From the NCBI RefSeq assembly GCF_001436115.1, contig NZ_AYZQ01000006.1, forward strand, positions 1-55,040: a stretch of 55,040 nt of DNA, in the 5' to 3' direction. The stretch is from Lacticaseibacillus brantae DSM 23927 (GTDB taxonomy: Bacteria; Bacillota; Bacilli; Lactobacillales; Lactobacillaceae). The translations under genes and the position numbers were made by a program. Shown one piece after another: positions 25,305-33,811 of this stretch (within the stretch, counting starts at the first letter, position 1; every line of letters starts with the position of its first letter). The notes under the pieces are model-generated. The model saw only the letters and a list, made by a program, of their open reading frames with translations. It did no database searches and was not told where the DNA came from.

Positions 25305-25697
25305 TTAGCAGACAATGGGTTCAAGAAAAGGACTTTTATTAGGCTCGCCTAACTGTGTGTATAACATTTCAGCGAGACAATCGTCGATATCTGCCATTTG
25401 CCAGGCCAAATCGGCCACGTTTGCTTTAGGATAGTGGATGCTATTGACGAGCCAAACCTCAATCAAATAGTAATTCCGCATCAAACGTTTAACCTGAGCT
25501 GCGCCTTGTGGTGTGAGGCTGATTTGACCATATGGATGCCGTTTGATTAGCCCACCCGAAACTAGTCGCTTAATTTTCTCGGTAACTGACGCGGGTGCCA
25601 CATCCAAAGATTCCGCGAGCTGCTTATTATGGGCGAATCCCGTGACCAGACTATATTCATACACGGCTCTTAAATAGTTATCCCGACTACTTCTCAT
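25305..25697 (-). CDS. DtxR/MntR-family metalloregulator with altered metal site
   Basis: The protein has 130 residues, a little shorter than B. subtilis MntR (~142). The N-terminal winged helix is clear (YLRAVYEYS, NKQLAESLDVAPASVTEKIKRL, GLIKRHPYGQISLTPQG). In the dimer/metal domain the family His reads Tyr (RNYYLIEVWL), and the E-x-x-E-H segment reads M-A-D-I-D-D. The Mn ligands are therefore changed or moved. It lies divergent from mntH with a TTAAGG-CTTT-CCTAAA box between them, so it is still the likely mntH regulator. GGAGGAG precedes the ATG. Confidence 0.8.
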   Translation of the reverse strand: MRSSRDNYLRAVYEYSLVTGFAHNKQLAESLDVAPASVTEKIKRLVSGGLIKRHPYGQISLTPQGAAQVKRLMRNYYLIEVWLVNSIHYPKANVADLAWQMADIDDCLAEMLYTQLGEPNKSPFLEPIVC

Positions 25698-25717
25698 TGT
25701 GCGCTCCTCCGAATTTA

Positions 25718-25733
25718 TTAAGGCTTTCCTAAA
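25718..25733. promoter_or_regulatory. MntR-type operator
   Basis: TTAAGG-CTTT-CCTAAA is an inverted repeat with one mismatch, of the TTTAGG/CCTAAA kind seen at MntR/DtxR targets. It lies between the regulator and mntH starts. Confidence 0.55.
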
Positions 25734-25804
25734 TTTCGTCTTCCTAATTGCAAAATTTAGCGTATAATAGGCCCTGGTTCAAGATAAAAAGGAGGAGTCA
25801 TTTT

Positions 25805-27391
25805 ATGGACAAGGGAGTCAAGAACCCAAAGCAACACCATAAGCTGATTGAATATGCTAATGGGCGGTCGCTTGAAGAAATTAATGGGACGGTCAAAGTG
25901 CCGAAAAATTTAAGTTTTTGGAAGACCTTATTTATGTATTCGGGTCCTGGTGCGCTGGTCGCTGTCGGGTATATGGATCCGGGGAATTGGTCAACTTCAA
26001 TCACTGGGGGACAAAACTTCCAGTACATGTTGATGTCCATCATCTTGATTTCAAGCTTAATTGCGATGTTACTGCAATATATGGCTGCTAAGCTTGGCAT
26101 TGTAAGTCAGATGGATCTTGCCCAGGCGATTCGGGCTCGAACCAGCAAGAGCCTCGGAATTGTGCTATGGATTCTAACCGAATTGGCGATTATGGCCACT
26201 GATATTGCGGAAGTTATTGGGGCAGCGATTGCGTTATATCTGTTATTTCACATTCCGCTAGTGATTGCTGTATTTATCACCGTCTTTGATGTCTTGCTCT
26301 TATTATTATTGACAAAGATTGGTTTTAGAAAAGTTGAAGCGATTGTTGTGGCCTTGATTCTAGTCATCCTGTTCGTCTTTGTTTACCAAGTGGCGTTATC
26401 CAATCCTGATTGGAAAGGCGTGCTCTTCGGCTTAGTGCCATCCGCTAAAGTGATGGCAAGTTCGCCAGTCATCAATGGGATGTCACCAATTAATGGGGCC
26501 CTGGGGATCATCGGGGCGACGGTGATGCCGCATAACCTTTACCTGCATTCGGCCATCTCTCAAACGCGGGCGATTGATCATAATGACGAAGAAGACGTTG
26601 CTCGGACTGTGAAGTTTTCGACATGGGATTCAAATATCCAGTTGACCTTTGCTTTCTTCGTCAATGCGTTGTTACTGATTATGGGTGTCGCGGTCTTCAA
26701 AAGTGGTGCCGTCAAAGACCCTTCATTCTTCGGACTGTTTGACGCGTTGTCAAACACGTCCATGTTGAGCAACGGAGTCTTAATTGCCGTTGCGAAATCG
26801 GGGATTCTCTCTACGTTGTTCGCTGTTGCTTTATTGGCTTCTGGGCAGAATTCCACCATTACCGGGACCTTGACTGGTCAAGTCATTATGGAGGGGTTTA
26901 TCCATATGCGGATGCCAATTTGGGCGCGGCGTTTGATCACTCGTCTGATTTCGGTGATTCCAGTGCTGGTCTGTGTCATGATGACCAGTGGTAAAAGTGC
27001 CGTCGAAGAGCATACCGCCCTTAACAATTTAATGAATAATTCTCAAGTGTTCTTAGCATTTGCCTTGCCATTCTCAATGTTGCCACTACTGATGATGACA
27101 GATAGCCGAGTTGAAATGGGCGATCGCTTCAAGAATAGCCTTTGGGTTAAAATTGCCGGCTGGGTTTCAGTGATTAGTCTGACGGGTTTGAACATGAAGA
27201 GTTTGCCAGATGCCATCACCGGTTTCTTTGGTGACAACCCCAGTGCAGGCACCGTCAACATGGCCCACATTATCGCCTATATTTTGATTGTGGCGGTCTT
27301 AGCCTTGCTCGCATGGACTGTTTATGACCTCTACCGCGGCAACAAGCGTTATGCCAAACATTTGCAAGATGTCGCAGCAGCCAAAAATTAG
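25805..27391 (+). CDS. mntH: Nramp-family Mn2+/divalent metal:H+ symporter
   Basis: This is a 528-residue membrane protein with 11-12 helices. The helix-1 metal motif is VGYMDPGNW (DPGN), and the helix-6 motif is GATVMPHNLYLHS (MPH). These residues bind Mn2+. The start is ATG 25805, seven bases after GGAGGAG; the longer frame upstream has none. Lactobacilli accumulate Mn(II) as an oxidant defence and often carry several mntH copies. uspA follows 12 bases downstream in the same operon. The MntR-like gene and box lie upstream. Confidence 0.95.
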   Translation: MDKGVKNPKQHHKLIEYANGRSLEEINGTVKVPKNLSFWKTLFMYSGPGALVAVGYMDPGNWSTSITGGQNFQYMLMSIILISSLIAMLLQYMAAKLGIVSQMDLAQAIRARTSKSLGIVLWILTELAIMATDIAEVIGAAIALYLLFHIPLVIAVFITVFDVLLLLLLTKIGFRKVEAIVVALILVILFVFVYQVALSNPDWKGVLFGLVPSAKVMASSPVINGMSPINGALGIIGATVMPHNLYLHSAISQTRAIDHNDEEDVARTVKFSTWDSNIQLTFAFFVNALLLIMGVAVFKSGAVKDPSFFGLFDALSNTSMLSNGVLIAVAKSGILSTLFAVALLASGQNSTITGTLTGQVIMEGFIHMRMPIWARRLITRLISVIPVLVCVMMTSGKSAVEEHTALNNLMNNSQVFLAFALPFSMLPLLMMTDSRVEMGDRFKNSLWVKIAGWVSVISLTGLNMKSLPDAITGFFGDNPSAGTVNMAHIIAYILIVAVLALLAWTVYDLYRGNKRYAKHLQDVAAAKN

Positions 27392-27403
27392 GAGGAATCC
27401 GAA

Positions 27404-27835
27404 ATGGAAGCAAACTTGGAGAAAATTTTAGTTGGGGTGGATGATTCAGATGATGCCTTATTGGCTTTTGACTACGCAATTAACTTGGCCCTTAAGGACA
27501 ATGCAGAACTTATTGTGGTTTCCGTTCTTGAAAAGGATGAGATGAACGTCTTCCAAGCGTTGGATCGTGACTATATTCATGGTGAGCGGGAAATGTTGGA
27601 ACAGCATATCTTGGATTTTCAGCAGCAAGCAAAAGATCGTGGTATCCAATCAGTGCGTGCAGTCGTCGCCGAGGGTGACCCAGGAGAAGCGATTGTTAAA
27701 GAAGTTATTCCAGCAGTTGAACCCGATCTCTTGGTCATCGGCGCTAGGGCTAAGCAAGGCGTGACCCGATATTTTGGTAGTCAAGCAGCCTACATGGCCA
27801 AATATGCACCAGTTTCGGTTACTGTTGTGCGTTAA
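27404..27835 (+). CDS. Universal stress protein UspA family
   Basis: This 143-residue cytosolic protein has ILVGVDDSDDALLAFDYAI at the N-terminus and the ATP-binding pattern G-x2-G-x9-G(S/T) near the C-terminus, seen as VIGARAKQGVTRYFGSQAAYMAKYAPVSVTVVR. The ribosome site GGAGGAA is strong. It is the second gene of the mntH operon, an arrangement common in lactobacilli that suggests a link between metal uptake and stress. Its binding partner is unknown. Confidence 0.92.
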   Translation: MEANLEKILVGVDDSDDALLAFDYAINLALKDNAELIVVSVLEKDEMNVFQALDRDYIHGEREMLEQHILDFQQQAKDRGIQSVRAVVAEGDPGEAIVKEVIPAVEPDLLVIGARAKQGVTRYFGSQAAYMAKYAPVSVTVVR

Positions 27836-27870
27836 TCACTGACATTGACCTGATAGAATACGTCATTTGA

Positions 27871-27898
27871 ACCGTGAACGGATGTTCGCGGTTTTTTT
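27871..27898 (+). terminator. Intrinsic terminator
   Basis: ACCGTGAAC pairs with GTTCGCGGT (one G-U) and is followed by T7. It ends the mntH-uspA operon. Confidence 0.8.
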
Positions 27899-27966
27899 GT
27901 GGTCGGCCTACGGTTATGTATAATGAGAGTGAAGGCAATACGATTTTAAAGGCAAGGGACGGACAA

Positions 27967-28299
27967 ATGACAGCAGACAAGCCAGAATTAATTGACGCGA
28001 CAGCTTTACAGGAAGCTGAGCGGATTTTTAAATTGTTGAGTAATGCCAATCGCCTCCAGATGTTGAAACTCTTGGAACAACAACCACTAAATGTCGGCGA
28101 GATTGGTACGGTTTTGCAGTTAGAACAGTCAGTCGTTTCGCATCAGTTAGCGATTCTGCGTGAACATCAACTGGTTAGTGTGACCAGAGTCGGCAAATCT
28201 AGTTACTATCAATTAGACGACCCGCACATTCTGGATGTCGTCAATGAGATGCTGGAGCACGTGGATCACGTCTTGCGCGGCAAAGGACACGGCGCATAA
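27967..28299 (+). CDS. ArsR/SmtB-family repressor with a CzrA-type zinc site
   Basis: This is a 110-residue winged-helix repressor. Residues ~20-75 carry AERIFKLLSNANRLQMLKLL and the recognition region LEQSVVSHQLAILREHQLV. The last helix has D-P-H, then His eleven residues later and His three after that (within DPHILDVVNEMLEHVDHV). This is the D-x-H-x10-H-x2-H ligand spacing of the alpha-5 zinc site in CzrA/SmtB. It should therefore release DNA on Zn2+ or Co2+. The start is ATG 27967 after AAGGGACGG. No efflux gene is adjacent: it is flanked by terminators, so its target lies elsewhere. Confidence 0.85.
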   Translation: MTADKPELIDATALQEAERIFKLLSNANRLQMLKLLEQQPLNVGEIGTVLQLEQSVVSHQLAILREHQLVSVTRVGKSSYYQLDDPHILDVVNEMLEHVDHVLRGKGHGA

Positions 28300-28346
28300 A
28301 AATAGCGTTGCGACACCAGCTTCAAGCTGGGCACAACGCTATTTGT
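28300..28346. terminator. Bidirectional intrinsic terminator
   Basis: AAATAGCGTTG pairs with CAACGCTATTT, with an inner CCAGCTT/AAGCTGG stem. It separates the convergent ArsR and epimerase-like genes. Confidence 0.85.
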
Positions 28347-28348
28347 TT

Positions 28349-29260
28349 CTATTTCTTTAATTGGGCGATATTATCAGGATTAGCAAGGAAAGTCCGCATA
28401 TCACTGAGTAAATCAGTCTCAATGGGATGCCAATCTAGGGCTTGTTGCGTCCAAACACTGCTGGTGGGATCATCGGTAGTCGCCGTTTGGGCAAACCAGC
28501 CAAAGTAAGTGTCAGCTTCATCATCTGTGAAGTGGTTAACTGGCAAATGCATGGCATCTGCAATCACTTGGATGATGGCCTTAAACGAAACGCCTTCCTC
28601 AGCCACGGCATTATACACTTGCCCAGCGGTGCCTGTCTCCAAGGCATCGACAAAGAGCTTCGCAGCATCCTTACGATGGACGGAAGGCCACACATTAGTG
28701 CCTTGGGCAACGTAGCCAGTTTTACCTTGGCGGGCGGCCATTTGCGCAAAGATGGTCCCGAAACCTTGCCGCCCAACATCGTGGACGGTTGGCGCGAGGC
28801 GAACAGCCGTGGCGCGCACACCTTGCTTGGCAAAGCTCAATGATAAGGCTTCAGACTGCGCGCGACCAGTTTGATCTTCTGAAAAGTCTTGTTCAGTGGC
28901 GGGCCGGCCTAAATTCTGGACGGTTAGTGTCCCAGATGTGTTGACGAAAGGCTTGTCCGACCCGATGAGCGCTTCACCAATCGTCGTGATGACGTTGATA
29001 TCTTTTTGCACGGCCCCATCAAAGTCGCTAAAATCATTTGTGAACGCGAGGTGGATGACACCATCGCTGGCTTTAGCAGCGTTACTAATGACTTCAAGGT
29101 CGTCAAGTGAGCCGTGAACGGCCGTTGCCCCTAACCCTTGTAAGAGAGCAGCTGATTTATCCGAGCGAGCTAAGCCAACAACCTCGTGCCCGCGCGCAAT
29201 TGCTTCTTTAACAACCTCGGTCCCAATAAACCCGGTTCCTCCGGTAATGAAAATCTTCAT
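28349..29260 (-). CDS. NAD(P)-dependent epimerase/dehydratase-like extended SDR
   Basis: This 303-residue protein starts at ATG 29260, with AAGGCG upstream; the longer frame to 29410 lacks one. It begins MKIFITGGTGFIGTEVV (TGxxGxxG) and continues with VIHLAFTNDF and TSGTLTVQN. The usual YxxxK is replaced by SFAKQ near R-A-T-A-V-R-L, so catalytic Tyr is not evident. It resembles the YeeZ/ladderlectin-like extended SDRs often annotated as NAD-dependent epimerases. The substrate is unknown. It lies divergent from a peptide deformylase-like gene. Confidence 0.8.
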   Translation of the reverse strand: MKIFITGGTGFIGTEVVKEAIARGHEVVGLARSDKSAALLQGLGATAVHGSLDDLEVISNAAKASDGVIHLAFTNDFSDFDGAVQKDINVITTIGEALIGSDKPFVNTSGTLTVQNLGRPATEQDFSEDQTGRAQSEALSLSFAKQGVRATAVRLAPTVHDVGRQGFGTIFAQMAARQGKTGYVAQGTNVWPSVHRKDAAKLFVDALETGTAGQVYNAVAEEGVSFKAIIQVIADAMHLPVNHFTDDEADTYFGWFAQTATTDDPTSSVWTQQALDWHPIETDLLSDMRTFLANPDNIAQLKK

Positions 29261-29383
29261 AACCACGCCTTCTTTTTGAAAGAGTAACACGGACATAATG
29301 TCGCGTGTTGATTTACACCACAGTATCCCGCGACAGCCCTTTTCTGGCAAGAAAAGCTGCTTAAGCGATGATAGGAGAAAAAG

Positions 29384-29794
29384 ATGAAACAAACCATTAT
29401 TCATGACCAAGCGTTTTTAGCCCAACCATCGACCCCGGCCAGCCCTTTGGACGCGCCAGTGGTCACTAATTTACTTGATACGTTGCGGGCCAATGCCGGC
29501 CGAGCAGCAGGCTTGGCCGCCAACATGATTGGCGTGCATAAGCGGATTATTGTTGCTCAAGTGGGACCCTTGGCATTGGCGCTGGTGAATCCGGTGATCA
29601 CCAAGCAAGTTGGGCCCTACACCACTGAAGAATCGTGCTTATCCATTCCTGGCACCCGCGAAACGACGCGCTATCAATCGATTGCAGTGAGCTATCTCGA
29701 TGAACAATTTCAACCTCACACGCAAACCTTTACCGATTGGGCGGCTCAAATCATCCAACATGAAGTTGATCACTGTAATGGCGTGTTGATTTAA
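29384..29794 (+). CDS. Peptide deformylase-like protein lacking the catalytic Gln
   Basis: This protein is 136 residues, shorter than housekeeping PDF (~185). Motif 1 reads GLAANMIG instead of GLAAPQIG, so the Gln that steadies the transition state is Met. Motif 2 is EESCLSIPG (Cys metal ligand kept) and motif 3 is QHEVDHCNG (HExxH kept). It can still bind metal, but deformylase activity would be altered. Short PDF paralogues of this kind are known in lactobacilli and streptococci. It is probably not the essential def. It is a single gene; the start codon follows GGAGAAAAAG. Confidence 0.85.
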   Translation: MKQTIIHDQAFLAQPSTPASPLDAPVVTNLLDTLRANAGRAAGLAANMIGVHKRIIVAQVGPLALALVNPVITKQVGPYTTEESCLSIPGTRETTRYQSIAVSYLDEQFQPHTQTFTDWAAQIIQHEVDHCNGVLI

Positions 29795-29863
29795 GCGTTT
29801 TGTTATTTACTGATATTCGATAAGCGTTATAATGCAGCTATCTTGATACAAAGGAGCACAACC

Positions 29864-31054
29864 ATGGAAGACTTTCGTTTTAACAACAAAACTGATATTC
29901 GTTTCGGTCGCAACCGAATTGAAGAAGAACTGCGTCCGGCTGTTCAACAATTTGGGGACCGCGTGTTACTGGTCTATGGTGGCCAGTCCATCAAGCGCTC
30001 TGGTTTGTACGACCAAGTGAAAGGCCTCCTCAATGGTCTTTCTGTGACTGAATTACCTGGCATCGCCCCAAATCCAAAGATTGATTCTGTTCGCGATGGC
30101 CAAAAATTAGCCAAAGATAATGACGTTGATGTCATCTTGGCTGTTGGGGGCGGTTCTGTTATTGATGCCGCTAAGGTAATCGCTTCAGCGAAGTTCTATG
30201 CTGGCGATCCATGGGACTTGGTTATCAATGCCTCTGAACGAACTAAGTTAGCGCAAGTGCCAGTTGTTGATATTTTGACTTTAGCGGCAACCGGAACTGA
30301 AATGAACTATGGCTCAGTGATTTCTAATCCTGAAACCCACCAAAAGCTGGGCACATATGGCCCTAATTCACCGGCTGTGTCTTTCTTGGACCCAACCTTG
30401 ACTTATACCGTGCCAGCCAATCAAACTGCGGCTGGTTCCATGGACATCATGAGCCATCTCTTAGAACAATATTTTGATGCTGCTGGCGCTAATGATGTGT
30501 CTAAAGGCTTGATTGAAGGGCTGATGCGCGCTGTCATTAAGTGGGCCCCTGTTGCTTTAGAAACCCCAGATGACTACGATGCACGGGCTAACTTAATGTG
30601 GGGCGCAACCATGGCCTTAAATGGAATTGTCCGTTCTGGGAACCAGAATGGATGGACAGTGCACCCATTAGAACATGAATTATCAGCTTATTATGACATC
30701 ACCCATGGGGTCGGCTTAGGTATTTTGACCCCACGCTGGATGGAATTTGCTTTGAACGCTGACACAGAAGCATTGTTTGCTCGTTACGGCCGCAATGTCT
30801 GGGACTTACGTGGCGATGATGATCAAATGGTCGCTAACCAAGCGATCGAAGCGACTTACAATTGGATTGAAAACTTGGGTATTCCGATGACGTTGCCAGA
30901 AGTCGGGATTGCTGATGAGAAGAACTTTGTTGCCATGGCTGACAGCGCCGTTTCCGTTGGTCGCCTGGATGTTGTGCCTTATGTGAAGTTGAATACTGGC
31001 GACGTCGTCAGCATCTACAAGGCTTCCATGCAACCACTCAATTTCAATAAATAA
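29864..31054 (+). CDS. Iron-containing alcohol dehydrogenase (butanol dehydrogenase type)
   Basis: This 396-residue group III dehydrogenase starts at ATG 29864 with AAGGAG upstream. NAD(P) motif GGGSVIDAAK is at ~95-104. The iron ligands are Asp and His in SMDIMSHLLEQY and two His in HPLEHELSAYYDITHG. Length and the C-terminal half match YqhD/BdhA-like NADPH-dependent aldehyde reductases, which detoxify aldehydes or produce alcohols. It is monocistronic, followed by a strong terminator. Aldehyde specificity cannot be told from sequence. Confidence 0.92.
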   Translation: MEDFRFNNKTDIRFGRNRIEEELRPAVQQFGDRVLLVYGGQSIKRSGLYDQVKGLLNGLSVTELPGIAPNPKIDSVRDGQKLAKDNDVDVILAVGGGSVIDAAKVIASAKFYAGDPWDLVINASERTKLAQVPVVDILTLAATGTEMNYGSVISNPETHQKLGTYGPNSPAVSFLDPTLTYTVPANQTAAGSMDIMSHLLEQYFDAAGANDVSKGLIEGLMRAVIKWAPVALETPDDYDARANLMWGATMALNGIVRSGNQNGWTVHPLEHELSAYYDITHGVGLGILTPRWMEFALNADTEALFARYGRNVWDLRGDDDQMVANQAIEATYNWIENLGIPMTLPEVGIADEKNFVAMADSAVSVGRLDVVPYVKLNTGDVVSIYKASMQPLNFNK

Positions 31055-31061
31055 TGCTGTG

Positions 31062-31096
31062 AGCGCGTTTCCCTTTGAGGGGACGCGCTTTTTTTG
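31062..31096 (+). terminator. Intrinsic terminator
   Basis: AGCGCGTTTCCC pairs with GGGGACGCGCT and is followed by T7. It ends the alcohol dehydrogenase gene. Confidence 0.85.
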
Positions 31097-31175
31097 ATGA
31101 TAAGCGTTAATCCACCGCATTTGCGATTGCTTGCGTTATACTCACATTGAAAATAGGTTTGAGGAGGTCTTTTCA

Positions 31176-31529
31176 ATGTTAGATGTTAAAGGTTCAATTG
31201 ATCGTTTGTTGTGGACGGCAGAGCATCATTACTTGCACATCGTGGCCAAACATGACTTTATGCGCGCATGGGCGGTGCAATTTGAATTAGCTTATACTGA
31301 CTTTCGGACTATTCAAATGGCCTTGCAACTAGACGGCAATCACGCCGACTTGTTGAAGAAGTTCGCGGCTGATTACGACCAGGTATTCAACTATGAATAT
31401 GCTTTTGCAGCTGGCGGTGTGGATGGTTTCTACACCCAATATCCAAATCAATCTGATCTTGACGCGTACAAGACAGCCAAGGATGCCCTTGAAGCTGATA
31501 TCAATCAAATTCAAGCCATCAATGGTTAA
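31176..31529 (+). CDS. Hypothetical protein
   Basis: This 117-residue soluble protein is predicted largely helical, for example WAVQFELAYTDFRTIQMALQ and LDAYKTAKDALEADINQIQ. It is rich in aromatic residues and acids, with no membrane segment or known motif. GAGGAGG precedes ATG 31176, so translation is likely strong. A terminator follows directly. I do not recognise a family. Confidence 0.65.
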   Translation: MLDVKGSIDRLLWTAEHHYLHIVAKHDFMRAWAVQFELAYTDFRTIQMALQLDGNHADLLKKFAADYDQVFNYEYAFAAGGVDGFYTQYPNQSDLDAYKTAKDALEADINQIQAING

Positions 31530-31540
31530 TGCTTTGTCCA

Positions 31541-31577
31541 AAAACCTCAATCCTCTAAAATGAGGTTGAGGTTTTTT
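31541..31577 (+). terminator. Intrinsic terminator
   Basis: AAAACCTCAA pairs with TTGAGGTTTT, with a further CCTC/GAGG inner stem, followed by T6. It ends the hypothetical gene and lies 17 bases before the next start. Confidence 0.82.
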
Positions 31578-31593
31578 ATGTGGAGATGAGGAA

Positions 31594-32157
31594 ATGAATA
31601 AAGGGCGATTTGAAGCCTATACTGATGCCATTATTGCGATTGTGGTTACTTTACTGGTCTTGGAAATTCCGCGGCCAGAAGGATTTACCTTTGCTGCACT
31701 GTTGCATGACTGGCGCACCTATATTGTGTACTTGATTACTTTTTTGCAAATTATGGCGATTTGGTACAACCATCATAATTTGTTGAAGTATATTAAGATG
31801 TTGAATCACCATGCCTACTGGGCCAACGCAGTCTGGTTATTGTTTCTTTCGACGTCACCATTTGCGATGGCCTGGGTAATGGCATATCCCACGCATTGGC
31901 AACCAATCGTATTTTTTGCCGTGTTGTGGCTACTCTGGTCAGTCACGTATTCCTGGCTAGAAGCGGTCCTATTGCGGGCCAACCCGAGTGTCAGCGCCAA
32001 GCAGCCAGCCAAGAATTTAATCAATTTGATTATGTTGGCACTCACTATTTTGGTTGCTTTCGTGGCACCACTTTGGGGGATTGCTGTTATAGGATTGTTA
32101 ACGCTTTGGCTGATTGTCAGCCCGTTTGAATATTCAATCAAGGAGGAAGACAAATGA
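31594..32157 (+). CDS. TMEM175/DUF1211-family membrane protein
   Basis: This is a 187-residue protein with about six membrane helices. The hallmark of bacterial TMEM175 potassium channels, R-F-x3-S/T-D-x-I/V-x-A-I-x-x-T, reads GRFEAYTDAIIAIVVTL in the first helix. The next helices include LQIMAIWYNHHNLLKYI. These tetramers conduct K+ across the membrane. The stop overlaps the next gene's ATG by four bases, so a UPF0173 hydrolase is co-translated. Confidence 0.9.
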   Translation: MNKGRFEAYTDAIIAIVVTLLVLEIPRPEGFTFAALLHDWRTYIVYLITFLQIMAIWYNHHNLLKYIKMLNHHAYWANAVWLLFLSTSPFAMAWVMAYPTHWQPIVFFAVLWLLWSVTYSWLEAVLLRANPSVSAKQPAKNLINLIMLALTILVAFVAPLWGIAVIGLLTLWLIVSPFEYSIKEEDK

Positions 32158-32834
32158 AAATCATTTATCATGGTCATGCGTGTTTAGAGGCACAGCTGGA
32201 TGATGGAACGGTGCTGTTGGTGGACCCTTGGATTACCGGCAACCCCCAAACGGATTTAACCTTAGATGTGAAGTGCGACTATATCTTGGTGACCCACGGA
32301 CATCAAGACCACAGTGGCGATATGGTTGAAGTCAGCCGGCGCAATCAGGCTCCGATTATTGGGATGCCAGAATTGGTTCATTACGCAGAAAGCCAAGGGG
32401 CGGTCGAAGGCCATCCCATGAATTTGGGCGGCAAATGGGCGTTTCCATTTGGCGAAATCAAAATGATGCACGCTCAACATAGTTCTAGTTTGGTGATTAA
32501 TGGCTTACCTGTATATATGGGGGATGCCTGTGGCTTCATGCTGACGATCGATGGCAAGTCCGTTTACTTTGCTGGTGACACCTCGAACTTTGGGGATATG
32601 GCACTCTTTGGTAAGGGGTTCGACGTTGAGCTGGCGGTCCTGCCCATTGGAGGCAACTTTACCATGGGGCCTGAAGAAGCCGCCAGCGCTGCTAAGCGGT
32701 TGAATGCTAAGCATGTGCTGCCAATTCATTACAATACGTTCCCAACAATTAAGCAGGATCCAGAACAGTTCGCAAAATTGTTGCCTGCTGGTGTGGTTGA
32801 AATTGCACAACCAGGTGATACCGTAACGGTTTAA
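32154..32834 (+). CDS. UPF0173 metallo-beta-lactamase-fold hydrolase
   Basis: This 226-residue cytosolic protein has the MBL metal motif THGHQDHSGD (H-x-H-x-D-H), a further FAGDTSNFGD (Asp) and LPIHYNTFP (His). That is the standard UPF0173 set. Members are typically annotated as metal-dependent hydrolases of unknown substrate. The ATGA overlap with the TMEM175-like gene implies coupling. A bidirectional terminator follows. Confidence 0.9.
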   Translation: MKIIYHGHACLEAQLDDGTVLLVDPWITGNPQTDLTLDVKCDYILVTHGHQDHSGDMVEVSRRNQAPIIGMPELVHYAESQGAVEGHPMNLGGKWAFPFGEIKMMHAQHSSSLVINGLPVYMGDACGFMLTIDGKSVYFAGDTSNFGDMALFGKGFDVELAVLPIGGNFTMGPEEAASAAKRLNAKHVLPIHYNTFPTIKQDPEQFAKLLPAGVVEIAQPGDTVTV

Positions 32835-32851
32835 GCGATTCTTTGGAATGC

Positions 32852-32890
32852 AAAAAGCGTACCGACAAAATTTGCCGGTACGCTTTTTTA
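32852..32890. terminator. Bidirectional intrinsic terminator
   Basis: AAAAAGCGTACCG pairs with CGGTACGCTTTTT. It overlaps the pcp stop codon at 32888 and serves both convergent genes. Confidence 0.88.
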
Positions 32891-33535
32891 GTTAATGGTA
32901 CCTTCAATACTTTGGATGTCCGCTTGACCGTCTTGATGAACGATGGTGCTAATCGCAGCCGTAATGGCAGCAACGTCCTCCGCAAGGGAAAGGGAGGGTT
33001 GGCCCGGCCGATCGATCACTTGCTCAGGTAGATAGGGGATGTGTATGAATCCGGCTTTGATGAATGGGAACTCTTGCTCCCGCATGTACTGCACTTGATA
33101 CATGATGTGGTTGCAAACATAGGTGCCAGCCGTATTGGAGACTGCAGCCGGTACTCCGGCTGCGCGAATCGCTTTGACCATTGCTTTAACCGGCAATTGG
33201 GTGAAGTAAGCTGTTTGGCCGTTGGTTTGGATGGGAGCACCAAGCGGCTGATAGCCAGCGTTATCAGGAATACGACCGTCATCGAGATTGATGGCAATCC
33301 GTTCAGGGGTGACCGCCGTCCGGCCACCGGCTTGCCCGATATTCAAAACGTAATCAGGATGGTTGACCGCAATTGCCTCGCGGACGACTTCAGCTGAGCG
33401 ATTGAAGACTGTGGGGATTTCCAACTTAATAATGGTCGCGCCCGCAATGGTGTCGGGTAATTGTTTGACGGCCTCGATAGCGGGGTTCATTTGGTCAGAC
33501 CCGAATGGATCAAAGCCTGTTACGAGAATTTTCAT
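32888..33535 (-). CDS. pcp: Pyrrolidone-carboxylate (pyroglutamyl) peptidase I
   Basis: This 215-residue cysteine peptidase of family C15 removes N-terminal pyroglutamate from peptides. The catalytic triad is Glu in [10 protein letters not shown], Cys in [14 protein letters not shown] and His in GFIHIPYLP. The N-terminus is [15 protein letters not shown]. The start is ATG 33535, after GGAGGG. It is a single gene divergent from the GH31 gene. It is one more peptide-salvage function, fitting a protein-rich niche, but is not evidently part of the glycan locus. Confidence 0.95.
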   Translation of the reverse strand: MKILVTGFDPFGSDQMNPAIEAVKQLPDTIAGATIIKLEIPTVFNRSAEVVREAIAVNHPDYVLNIGQAGGRTAVTPERIAINLDDGRIPDNAGYQPLGAPIQTNGQTAYFTQLPVKAMVKAIRAAGVPAAVSNTAGTYVCNHIMYQVQYMREQEFPFIKAGFIHIPYLPEQVIDRPGQPSLSLAEDVAAITAAISTIVHQDGQADIQSIEGTIN

Positions 33536-33754
33536 CGTCGCCCTCCAAGGTTTTACTTTTTTGCGATTGTAGTTGGGATTTCCCAAGAATGCAAATTATC
33601 ATGTCAGTGAAAGATTTTAGAAATATTGAATGTAATAACGGTCAGAAATAAATATAACAGCGTGGAATGAATTGTTTTAGTTATGAAACCAAGAATGTAA
33701 GCTCGTTTTAAAAGAGTTTATGTTAATGATGGTGTTTTTTGTTATTAAAAAGTA

Positions 33755-33783
33755 TTGCGTTAAATATTGTTAGCGGTTACACT
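33755..33783 (+). promoter_or_regulatory. GH31 promoter with overlapping cre-like site
   Basis: TTGCGT (33755-33760) and TACACT (33778-33783) form a promoter with 17-base spacing. TTGTTAGCGGTTACAC (33767-33782) fits the cre consensus WTGNNANCGNWNNCAW except at the last base. CcpA binding would block transcription. The GH101 promoter has the same TAGCGGTTAYACT element. Confidence 0.6.
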
Positions 33784-33811
33784 GGTTCTGTTGTAGGAAC
33801 CAGTTGTTTTT
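33780..33811 (+). promoter_or_regulatory. Terminator-like hairpin in the GH31 leader
   Basis: ACTGGTTC pairs with GAACCAGT around TGTTGTAG, followed by TGTTTTTT. It starts at the -10 box and ends ahead of the ribosome site, so it may attenuate the transcript or stabilise its 5' end. Confidence 0.4.
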
